A DNA stretch of 64,000 nt, taken from a virus. The stretch spans positions 1 through 64,000 of the IMG/VR virus record IMGVR_UViG_3300024262_002316. One strand, given 5' to 3'. The notes under the pieces are model-generated. The model saw only the letters and a list, made by a program, of their open reading frames with translations, was not told where the DNA came from and searched no databases. The position numbers and the translations under genes are program-made. Position 1 is the stretch's first letter. Each line of letters starts with the position of its first letter. Positions 52,101-60,000 of this stretch are shown here, in pieces.

Positions 52101-53480
52101 ACTCCCAGATGTCCACTTGTTCTCTACACAGATATTGAGAAGTCTGTATATTTTCTTTTTTGTAAGCCCATACGTGGAAGAATTATATTCTGAAAACCCA
52201 CTAGGAGATAACCCTTTTACTCCTTGTTCTTTTAACTCTGAAACTATTTTTCTAGCTACATCGGCAAAAGGATATATGTCAACATTTGAGTTAAACTCGG
52301 TTTCGCTCATTCTGTTGCAAATATTATCTAGTTGCTCCTTTTTCCTTGGAAGTCTAAATCCTATGTCTTTCCTAAATTTAAGTAGATTTTCTCCATATAT
52401 TGAAACTACATAGGCTTTCCCGAAATCACTATTAGTTTTCTTTTCTCTAAGACTAGAGTCTATTCCCATATTCAATAAAATTGCTTGAACTTGGGATGCT
52501 AAAGTTTTGGAAACTGAACAAAATGTGACCATTCTGTCCCCTTCACAGCCCCCATCTGAGTCAAATAGTCCACTTAAAAACGCACCAAGTCTCTTTTTAT
52601 CCCCTGCTCTTATTTTTACAGGTATTTCTTTGTCATAAGATAAGCTGTAATTTAGATCAAATTTATCTTCAATATATTTTCTATTCTTTTTTCCGTAGCA
52701 CTTGTAATCATAATTAGCGACATGTTTTAGGTACATGCCATGTTCTTCCATTGTTTTTCTAGCTGACTCTATAATGAAATCATCTGCACTGCTTAGGGTT
52801 GTCATTCTGTCGCAGGATAAACCTCCATCTCCGGTCATTAGTCCGACGAAGTAAAAGTCATCTTCCGATAAGTCTCCAGTGTAAACTGGGTACACATTAG
52901 AGCCATATGACAATTTAACAATGTCACCAACTTCAACTTCATCTAATCTTCTCCAGGTTGGTGTACCAAGCTCATTATCTATTATCTGAATTTTATGCTC
53001 TGGAGTTCCTTCCAGTTCAGACCCATTGGATAGCCTTATAAGCTTTGTATTATCCTCTGCGTTTACAACAGAGTATGCCGTATTCTCATAGTATTCGCCG
53101 TTGAATACACTGTGAGACTCTGGCCTCACTATGTCTCGATTATCTTTCCCTATAACTTCTTCTATTTTCATCATTCCACTAGAAGTATGAACTAGAGTGT
53201 CCCCTCTTACGCACTTGCCCGCTCCACGAGACAAAAGCAGCATCGGGAATTTAAACTTAAGCATTGCAAGAATCATAGATAATTGATGTTCCAATAAGTT
53301 AATATTCATTATATATTTGATGCCAAAAATAGGAGAGTAGAACGGATTGGAGAGCTTATAAAACTCTGTCAACTCGTCTTGCTCTTTAAGTTCATTTGGG
53401 GCATCCATTAATGGATTCTTAAGTAGTGCGGCTGGAGGTAATCCCTTCATCCAGTCATAGTCAGGGTTGAATATCCCCAT
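49107..53480 (-). CDS. terL: Terminase large subunit with two inteins
   Basis: 1457-aa precursor. Exteins: 1-89, 508-536 and 975-1457, giving a 601-aa terminase. Walker A is SRGAGK|T, split by intein 1; IILVSASFRQ|SKLIF, an ATPase-coupling segment, is split by intein 2. Walker B is HVIMADEF at 1033-1040. The RNase-H-like nuclease has acidic residues D1222 (IMGVDPA), D1276 (INMDSGG) and D1409 (HKDRYS). All motifs needed for ATPase and cleavage are present once spliced. It lies between ERCC4 nuclease and portal genes, overlapping the former by one base. Confidence 0.94.
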   Translation of the reverse strand: MGIFNPDYDWMKGLPPAALLKNPLMDAPNELKEQDELTEFYKLSNPFYSPIFGIKYIMNINLLEHQLSMILAMLKFKFPMLLLSRGAGKCVRGDTLVHTSSGMMKIEEVIGKDNRDIVRPESHSVFNGEYYENTAYSVVNAEDNTKLIRLSNGSELEGTPEHKIQIIDNELGTPTWRRLDEVEVGDIVKLSYGSNVYPVYTGDLSEDDFYFVGLMTGDGGLSCDRMTTLSSADDFIIESARKTMEEHGMYLKHVANYDYKCYGKKNRKYIEDKFDLNYSLSYDKEIPVKIRAGDKKRLGAFLSGLFDSDGGCEGDRMVTFCSVSKTLASQVQAILLNMGIDSSLREKKTNSDFGKAYVVSIYGENLLKFRKDIGFRLPRKKEQLDNICNRMSETEFNSNVDIYPFADVARKIVSELKEQGVKGLSPSGFSEYNSSTYGLTKKKIYRLLNICVENKWTSGSTIELSRLIDSNYIYRKVEHKEDSRCVTYDFNIPGTHSFVSNGMISHNTMMLAIYAVYHAVMFPNTRIILVSASFRQCVTGDTYIMTNKGMIRVDQLKSKPEYIVSSEGYQKCLDFWENEEQDTIKIKSELGVQLEGSTGHKILIVNGDGELEYRELKDVKEGDYSVVSKPELWNKDSVFIGDMIPDDPYDRCSFPQVIDEDLAYFMGSLVGDGCLTQKNYLLFINKEKEYLDIMEKLYCRYFNKSPNISIKKDGVTQISKGSVVGWGLFERFGLAGKKSYEKFIPSQILQSPKSVQSSFIRSLFDSDGGVYDQVTKNKVSFATTSDVLARQLQTALLNFGIIAGLSENNSGRKRTLFQLEICSKESILKFKEEIGFSLSRKMDKLNFVCDKIMSTNRRSNRDIIPNIGKHMREVMDSITSFRKENRVNSDPIRSLLICSNYEKSSFTRTYVERIISYCQNNNIICDSLNKLQSMIRSDFHYSKIVSKENKRNKTYDFSVDKVHDYFSNGLISHNSKLIFSEIKRIYDKAPILRSMSDGEPRIGTDTCRYSVCGSSITALPLGNGEKIRGERGHVIMADEFDSIDSEIFNKVIRGFGATQSDPWQKAKEAAQDGEEDSLDNEFISIGNKIILAGTAGYTNGPFYHQYKHYAAIIANQLKGKANEFTDLLGSDDEYEVDFRDYCIVKYRYDQLPEGMMDRKLIQAAKATMPKHIFDMEYNAEFADDSAGFFKARDLKEATANSFDGFQIKVKGRKDRNYIMGVDPARTIDRFSISIIEIGQPNKVVYHWTCQNKKYSFAAAKMRQLMRDFNVIGINMDSGGGGMAIEELLNIDKSPDGYDIKKDSEPKIVRIEDDSRDDKAIRILNMQAFNSSWIEEANSLLQKNIEDKKLMFPRPHSDYTNEEYEDIIYEISELKKELLSITVTYTTTGRKHFNLKPMNSKTDDTTKHKDRYSSLLLSNYMASKYEDMTLNDKIVARRRYNDDDAMGGWAEEFGSSPV
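50559..51872 (-). other. Intein 2 in large terminase (LAGLIDADG)
   Basis: 438 aa, residues 537-974. Starts CVTGDTYIMTNKGMIRVDQL, block B LEGSTGHKILI, ends SNGLISHN before Ser975. Endonuclease motifs YFMGSLVGDGC (664-674) and FIRSLFDSDGG (759-769) are intact. Its C-terminal region EEIGFSLSRKMDKLNFVCDK matches that of intein 1 closely, so they are paralogous. Confidence 0.93.
51960..53213 (-). other. Intein 1 in large terminase (LAGLIDADG)
   Basis: 418 aa, residues 90-507. Starts CVRGDTLVHTSSGMMKIEEV, block B EGTPEHKIQI, ends SNGMISHN before Thr508. Endonuclease motifs FVGLMTGDGGL (211-221) and FLSGLFDSDGG (301-311) are intact. It sits between Lys and Thr of the P-loop, so the unspliced protein cannot bind ATP normally. 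Confidence 0.94.
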
Positions 53481-53950
53481 TAAACTATTCCATCCATTCT
53501 GTAGTTGTATGCTTTAATCAGTAGGTTTCTAGTTATCTGTTGGGCCTGTTTTCTGTCTCCAGCAAAAATAAACTGTACTCCATATTTAAGATTAAATGCC
53601 AAAATTGACCCAAGAATAGTTGGACCACTTAAAGTAGTGTGTTTTTTATATTGAAATATTGAAGCCCAATGATCTTCTACTATAACATATCTAAATTTAA
53701 TAGATTTCATTCTCTCAAGCTCTGCTTCAAATCTAACTCTATTCTTACCTAGGTTTCCACAAAGTTCTATTATGGAATTCTTTCTCTCTACAGTTATTAG
53801 ATTTTCAAAACCCTTAATAGAATAATCTCCAGCATCTAGTTTGGCTATTTCGTAACCATCACATGTTGAACTAGCTCTGAATTTAAAAGGCTCTCTCTCT
53901 CTAGAGTCAATAATTATTATTGGCCTAGGGTAATCATTTTTCTTTGCCAT
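53480..53950 (-). CDS. ERCC4/XPF-family nuclease
   Basis: 156 aa from ATG 53950 (MAKKNDYPRPIIIIDSRERE); GGGGAGG five bases upstream fixes this start against the 16-residue longer frame. The XPF nuclease signature is complete: IIDSREREPF with D15, LDAGDYSI, and VERKNSIIELC, i.e. GD-x(n)-ERK-x3-D/E-like. Such domains cut branched or flap DNA. A gene of this type between small and large terminase may process replication intermediates before packaging. The start overlaps the previous gene's 3' end. Confidence 0.88.
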   Translation of the reverse strand: MAKKNDYPRPIIIIDSREREPFKFRASSTCDGYEIAKLDAGDYSIKGFENLITVERKNSIIELCGNLGKNRVRFEAELERMKSIKFRYVIVEDHWASIFQYKKHTTLSGPTILGSILAFNLKYGVQFIFAGDRKQAQQITRNLLIKAYNYRMDGIV

Positions 53951-54752
53951 TGTTCCTCCCCAAAAAGTCTTCTGTGAACTGTTCTGGTTTCTTTCCATTT
54001 ACAAAGTTTTCATCTACATTGACAGTAGAGTCGTCCCCTGCATATATTGTTAATCCTATGTTTTTTTCATAGTGAAGTTCAGCCATATATTTAAGCATAG
54101 CAGCTTCATATCCTATTTCTGATCTTTTATTAGGATCTTGAAGTTCTTTGATTATATTGGTAAAGGTTATGCTTTGATCTTGGTTGTCTTTTAGTCTTTG
54201 CTCTCTTGTCACGTTGAGCGATTTTTCACACTTATAGATGGTGTCTTGACACTCCTGAATCTCTCTGGACCTACTAGCTTGACTACCAGTGTCTCTAAAG
54301 TTCTTCTCATCTTCTAGATACCTAATCATCCTTATTTCAGATATGGTTTTTCTATGAAGAGTATCTTTTTCTGAAGCAGTCATTGTTTCTACCGTTGGGT
54401 CCATCATAAATTCAAGATATCTTTCTTCGTAGAACTGTTTCTCTAAATCATCTATTGATTTAATGGTTGTTCTGTATTGAGCAGTTGCCCGCAGCTCATC
54501 TAGAAAGACTCTCTTCTTTTCTCCATCAGACATGCTATTGACGAATGCCTTCTTCTTCATATCATTATCTGTATTGCTCTTTTTTGTAACCTTAGAGCCT
54601 TGTTTGTTTAAATTGTTTCTTTTTCTATATTGAATTATAGAATTTCTATCTCTGTTTATAGCATCTGCTAAGTCTTTATCACTCATACTAAGAAAATTTT
54701 GCCTTATAAAAGCTTCTTCGCTCTTATCGAATCTTCCTTTTTTCTTACTCAT
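53934..54752 (-). CDS. Probable terminase small subunit
   Basis: 272 aa. The N-terminus FDKSEEAFIRQNFLSMSDKD, followed by LADAINRDRNSIIQYRKRNN, is a helix-turn-helix of the kind used for packaging-site recognition. The middle is a long charged helix region (EKQFYEERYLEFMMDPTVET; QECQDTIYKCEKSLNVTREQ) suited to oligomer formation, and the C-terminus is acidic. Position two genes before large terminase supports the call; there is no diagnostic motif. ATG 54752 overlaps the sigma gene stop. Confidence 0.55.
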   Translation of the reverse strand: MSKKKGRFDKSEEAFIRQNFLSMSDKDLADAINRDRNSIIQYRKRNNLNKQGSKVTKKSNTDNDMKKKAFVNSMSDGEKKRVFLDELRATAQYRTTIKSIDDLEKQFYEERYLEFMMDPTVETMTASEKDTLHRKTISEIRMIRYLEDEKNFRDTGSQASRSREIQECQDTIYKCEKSLNVTREQRLKDNQDQSITFTNIIKELQDPNKRSEIGYEAAMLKYMAELHYEKNIGLTIYAGDDSTVNVDENFVNGKKPEQFTEDFLGRNNGKEK

Positions 54753-55471
54753 TATTCTCCGCCTCTTTTATAGATATGAGATATTTCATCTTTTAATATA
54801 TCAAGATCACCGTCTTGAAGCTTTGAACAGTCATAATTGAATCCTACTAATAGTTTAAATACGTCATAGGCCAACCCTGTTAGTTTGTTTTCCAAGAATT
54901 CGTTGAAATCTATGTTTTCAAATATGGCCTCTTGATACTCAGAGGCACTAGTTCCAGAAGTACTGTGCATATAGCCACTTACCTCAGAAGAAGAATCTCC
55001 ATCATAAAGAGATGGCTTACTAGTTGTATAATTACCATAAGTAGATCCTAGCATGTATTTAGACTTATAGAGTGTAATATATCTTTCGTAAAGGTCACAG
55101 CTATCTTTATTTACGTATTTTCTACAATCATGCTCTCCACGCTTGCTTTTTATCTTGTCCCACATTGGGCAGGTTTTACACGGAAGCTTGTGAAAATATA
55201 GATGCTTTCTCTTTAAATCTGCGACTATATTGTCTGCACACCTAGAGAAGTATAACATGTATTTTTCATGATATGCCTTGCTGGGATCAAATTTATGAAG
55301 AGCTTTTAAAAGCTTTATAATTATTTCTTGTTCTAGGTCTTCCTTGGTAAACCAGAACTTATTAAGCTTAGCATGGTGTCTTGATTTAACATTAGCTATG
55401 CTCATAATGTCTTCCCACATTTTTTCCCTAGTTATTCCACTAGGGAGATTTATATCATCCCAATTTATCAA
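54752..55471 (-). CDS. Phage sigma-like factor with zinc-binding insert
   Basis: 239 aa. Residues 41-90 resemble sigma70 region 2: FTKEDLEQEIIIKLLKALHK, then YFSRCADNIVADLKRKH, i.e. the DL.QE..lkl ... N...D..Rk pattern. A Cys cluster (C98, C101, C116, C125) follows, likely a zinc site. The C-terminal 50 residues (ENKLTGLAYDVFKLLVGFN, then LDILKDEISHIYKR) could be a reduced region 4. Start is TTG 55471. It may act like T4 gp55, a late sigma reading a -10-only promoter; the intergenic CGTATA motifs are candidates for its target (inference). Confidence 0.65.
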   Translation of the reverse strand: MINWDDINLPSGITREKMWEDIMSIANVKSRHHAKLNKFWFTKEDLEQEIIIKLLKALHKFDPSKAYHEKYMLYFSRCADNIVADLKRKHLYFHKLPCKTCPMWDKIKSKRGEHDCRKYVNKDSCDLYERYITLYKSKYMLGSTYGNYTTSKPSLYDGDSSSEVSGYMHSTSGTSASEYQEAIFENIDFNEFLENKLTGLAYDVFKLLVGFNYDCSKLQDGDLDILKDEISHIYKRGGE

Positions 55472-55473
55472 AA

Positions 55474-56061
55474 TTACAGCCTTTTAACAATTCTAACTCC
55501 TTGATGGATAAAGTCTTCAACATTTGGCATTATGTTTGTTATGCCTACAAAGTATCTGCAACTTTCTTTTATATCTGATATAAAGCTTGTAGCAAATTCG
55601 TTGCCAATACATACAATAGCATCTTTTTCGATAGTTTTATAAATAAAGTTGTTAAATATTAGATTTAGTATTTCTATCTTTGTATCAAATACTTTAGATC
55701 GATTAATATTTAAAGTAGTGTAACCGTCTTCGTATTGATATATACTTGCAAGAAAAATAGGGTCTCTAAGATCTTTTGAGATGTATGTAGATACGTCTAC
55801 ACCTATCTCGCACCCTATTAGTTTCCCATTTATTTCTTTAACACAAGTTAGAATGCTAGATATGTTATGCAAAGAGCATATGAAGTGTGCATTGAAGCTT
55901 TTAGACGAACAAGATATTACGTGTCTCATAATTTTTCTATTGTCATAGTGCTCATCATCTGCATCTATAACAAAAGACTTAATATCATCGTTTGCTCTTA
56001 CAACGTTTTTAATTGATGAAAAAGTAGGCTTTGCAACTACGTTCAGTGTATCTAATTCCAT
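55474..56061 (-). CDS. Hypothetical protein
   Basis: 195 aa, mixed alpha/beta with unusually many Ile, Asn and Cys residues (HFICSLHNISSILTCVKEIN, NLIFNNFIYKTIEKDAIVC). I recognise no motif. It lies between dUTPase (7 bases away) and the sigma-like gene (2 bases away), so it is co-transcribed with them. No signal peptide or membrane segment. Confidence 0.5.
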   Translation of the reverse strand: MELDTLNVVAKPTFSSIKNVVRANDDIKSFVIDADDEHYDNRKIMRHVISCSSKSFNAHFICSLHNISSILTCVKEINGKLIGCEIGVDVSTYISKDLRDPIFLASIYQYEDGYTTLNINRSKVFDTKIEILNLIFNNFIYKTIEKDAIVCIGNEFATSFISDIKESCRYFVGITNIMPNVEDFIHQGVRIVKRL

Positions 56062-56068
56062 ATTGACC

Positions 56069-57082
56069 TTACCTTAGTCCTGAGCTTCCGAATCCCTTCT
56101 CTCCGCGACCACTCTTTCCAAGATGACCGATCTCTTTCTCTTGAAAATCAAAGTCTACGATAGGAGTCGGAACAAGTTGAACTAACCTTGATGGTAGCTC
56201 TAAATCTGGCATAGACTCATCTATCTTAATCAAAGGGACTTTTATCTCTCCTCTATACGATCTGTCAATTATCCCAACTCCATTAGCTAGTATGTAGCCA
56301 CTCTTTATGATCGAAGAACGTGGAGCCAGAATAAAGTACCAACCCAGATCAGGCTTAACAATTATACCAGTAGAGTACATTTCTACCTTGCCAATGTTCC
56401 CACTTTTTTCTAAAAGAGTGATGTCGAAGCCTGAGTCAGATGCCCTAGCCTTAAATGGGTTTACTGCATCTTCTCTTGTTTTAGCAAATTCAAAGCTGAA
56501 TTTTGCATTATAGCTTTTGATATTTGATATATTTATTCTGGCTACTGAATATTCTTTATATGTATATTTATCATGAAAGCCAGAATTTCTATATAGAGTA
56601 GTTAAAAAATCTAGCTTTTCATGTTCGGGCCATCTGTAAGTGTTTCCACCTTCGAATATGGGCTTAGATTCAACTATAGATTCTATAAATTTAAGTTGAC
56701 TATCAGTTAGTCTTATAGAGGTTGTATCCTCTTCTCCAAACATTCTGTTAAATTCATACATGCCTCTAATGAATGCAATTGTATCAATCTTGTTCTTTGA
56801 TGTAGGTATTCCTTCAGAGTCTAGTAGTCCGCTTTTTAGCAATGAATCTACGTCTTGTTCACTGTTAGAATGCATGACATCTCTGCCTAGGAATAAATTC
56901 ACAGTATTGAAATATTTATTACAATAGGTTTTAATACCTAGTTTTTTAATCTCACTACATACTTCTTCTACTGTGTCAGAATATTTGATACTTATTCTTA
57001 TGTCGTAGCCTTGCGTTCTGAAATTTTTAGAAGCTTTAACAAAACCTAGTGAGTAATGCAGCTTTTCATTATTTGATTTCAC
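56069..57082 (-). CDS. dut: dUTPase with N-terminal LAGLIDADG-like domain
   Basis: 337 aa from GTG 57082, which has GGAGG upstream; the open frame extends to 57130. All five trimeric dUTPase motifs are in the C-terminal 150 residues: RASDSGFDITL, APRSSIIKSG, NGVGIIDRSYRGEIKV, SRLVQLV and GKSGRGEKGFGSSG. The N-terminal ~190 residues resemble a LAGLIDADG endonuclease fold: YSLGFVKASKNF, then RISIKYSDTVEEVCSEIKKL, and a second motif FIRGMYEFNRM. Both catalytic acids are missing, so this domain is probably dead or serves binding. Overlaps the reductase gene end. Confidence 0.82.
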   Translation of the reverse strand: MKSNNEKLHYSLGFVKASKNFRTQGYDIRISIKYSDTVEEVCSEIKKLGIKTYCNKYFNTVNLFLGRDVMHSNSEQDVDSLLKSGLLDSEGIPTSKNKIDTIAFIRGMYEFNRMFGEEDTTSIRLTDSQLKFIESIVESKPIFEGGNTYRWPEHEKLDFLTTLYRNSGFHDKYTYKEYSVARINISNIKSYNAKFSFEFAKTREDAVNPFKARASDSGFDITLLEKSGNIGKVEMYSTGIIVKPDLGWYFILAPRSSIIKSGYILANGVGIIDRSYRGEIKVPLIKIDESMPDLELPSRLVQLVPTPIVDFDFQEKEIGHLGKSGRGEKGFGSSGLR

Positions 57083-60000
57083 AGCTACCACCCCCTCCAC
57101 ATGCAAGCTCCTGAGATCCAGTGGTCCCATCTTCTAGTTCAAACATGCTTAGTTGGCTGTAGTCAATTATGGGCATTTCCTTAAGCATCTTGTTATACTT
57201 CTTCTCATCAACTTTTTCATATGGAGCCTGTTCATATGCCCCAGAATCGAAGGGCAGGAAGGATACTCCAGCAATGTAATCCCAGTTCTTGTAGACCCAA
57301 TTGCCAACCTCTAGCCACTCATCATCTTTTACGTAGATAGTCGCACTAGCGTTGTGCTCACACCAATTCTCTTGTAGTAGCTTATAGTGCTCTAGCTGCT
57401 GCATTGCAGTTAGTTGTTCTCTAGTTATAGAATCTTCAGGAGATTTAATAGGGAAAGAGACTACCCAGGTATTAACCTTATCTTCCGTCCAGCGTTTCCC
57501 TTTTTCATATATAGTAGATAGGGAGGTTTCGCCATCTTGAGCTTTAACCCAGTCTTCTTTTCTCTGACCATTCTCAGGTGTCATATCTAGACCCTGCGAC
57601 TTCATCATTTTGAATAGAGGATCTATGGAAGCAATTCTGTAGCGACGAATATAGAAAGTGGACCATCGCGGATGCAAACCAGAAGAAGAGTTGACTAGCT
57701 GTGAAACCGTATTATGGCTAATATAGCTATTTGCAATGTACCTATTGTTTTCAGGAACCTCTATGTCAAAAGTTTCACATTCAGAATCCTCAATAAAATC
57801 CACAACATCTGGGACATATTGGTTTTTAAGATTCATTTTTTCCAACTGAAAATAGAATCTACCTAGGCCACTGTGCGAATAATCGCCTGACCACCCCTTG
57901 TTTGTAGTGATTCTATATCTCATATTTTCACCCCAGCTAGTCTTAGTTGGTGGCATTAGTTTTACGGAACACACGGAGCCAAGAGCCCTGAGAACAACTG
58001 GTAATTGCTCTGACATTTTTTTAGAGATTGTACAAAAAACATGTTCTCCGCGTTTAGTTATGTGACCATCTGCATCTCTATATCCATCTATGAAAGCAGA
58101 AATAACAGATGTCGTAGACTTGCGAACCAATAGTGGAATATCCACATCGTCAGTCTTGTTCTTTGTCAAGCCATTGGCACTTAGGAAAGCTTTTAGCCAA
58201 GTAGAATTTATGTACAGGTCAGCATTGTTTCCTTGGGTTCTTTTATAAATAATACCGTCGAGTCCAAAAAGATCCTTAATGTAACCCTTGGCTTTATTTA
58301 GTGGCCCCATATCCTCTGCGTTTCCAGCAATCCTGATTCCCTTGTTGTGGTTTGAGCCATCTCCAACGTAGAGGCCAATGATGTATGCTAATTTTTCACA
58401 TAGAACACCTGGCTGCTTCATTTCTTTGACATTACAATAAGGCTTGTCTACGGAGTAAAGACTTTGAACCTCACCAAATTCATATCCTCCAATTTTATAT
58501 GGTAAAACATCACCCTCTTGAATCTCATCTGCCCGAGACCAAACTAATCCAGCATCCCGCAACGTCTTGTACTGATGATTGTGTGTACTCTCAAGAACAA
58601 TTCCAGACCTCATGTGGATTTTTTTGGTTTTAGCCTTGCCATTTACAAAAAACTTAGTGCTTCTTTTATCATCGGATTGTGATGCTACAAGCATGTTGTG
58701 ATTTTGCCACGTTTCTCCTTTTGTATCGCCAATCTCCTCTAGAGACAAAATTCCATTAGACGTTAGAAGTATTGTGTCTTTCTTTTGGCAGCCAGATGGC
58801 TTGACACATGTGACGGCTGCGGAGAAGTTGATCCCTAGTATTTTGGAGGCTTTTTTAGCTATTTTTAAAGCCTTAGCTTTCATTGCCTTTATCATGGAGG
58901 GGTTGGACATCATAGCGTAATTGTCCATTTGTCCAGTCAACGAAACACCAAGCAGTCTTTCCTCTCTACAGTTCTTTGCCCACTGAGGAGATAGATACGG
59001 GAATTTTGTTAGTGTAGATTGAATAGCACCTAGCCAAGTCGCTGTCTCGATCTTGTCCAACACATCATCAAGATCGTCTTCAGCTCTGACTACTACTTCT
59101 GTCAAATTGCAGAACTGTTTAGACCTTAGTAGGATCTCAGCACAATTGGAAACCAAGCATCCGCCAGTCCAATATGTATGTTCTTCTGCCTCTACTGTTA
59201 TATCATAGACTGCCTCTTGTCCTAAGTGTTCAACAGTTTTAATATTAGAGGTTTTAGATTTTGGTCTAGTTTCCATAGGTTCTATTTGTTTATATTTTTG
59301 AATAAAACCAATCTGGCTCATAAAATTTTCTCTATCTGAAGTAATATTTATAGCATAACTATCTTTGCAAACATAATCTCCATTATTAAAATTTATTAAT
59401 TTAGGCTTATTATGTGTTATATAAGAACTTATACCTAAAGCAGACAACATGTCTTGAACTTGATTTATCAAAGATAAACTAGATTGTTTTAATTCAATCC
59501 TGTTGGCATTATTCACACAGCCATTTGCAGAAAAAAGACCTCTAAGAAACCCGCGCATCTTATTTAAATCTCCATAATAAAAATTATCTGGGACCACTCT
59601 TTCAAATATTGGAGAAAGGCACCCATGATTTATGGTTGTTTTTACTTCATAAAAAGACTCTTTTATAGACGGTCTATGTTTGCCAATCAAGTGTGAGACT
59701 TCGCTATCAAAATAATCTTGATCTTTCTCGCCTATATATAATCCTATTAAATTATTACTAGCTTTATGCTTGCCGCCGTCTCCTATGACTAATCCATCTA
59801 AAATATTTTGAGAATCTAGCTTAGCTAAACTTTTAATATTAGGTCCAACTACAGAATCAATAGCTTTTGCATCCTTAGCTTCACACCGTTCACCATTTTC
59901 AATTATCTTATGATTAGGCGTTCCAATAAATCGACCTCTGGTGGTTCTATATTCATAAACATCTTTAACACCCGTCATTACTTTATTTGTAACTTTTGTC

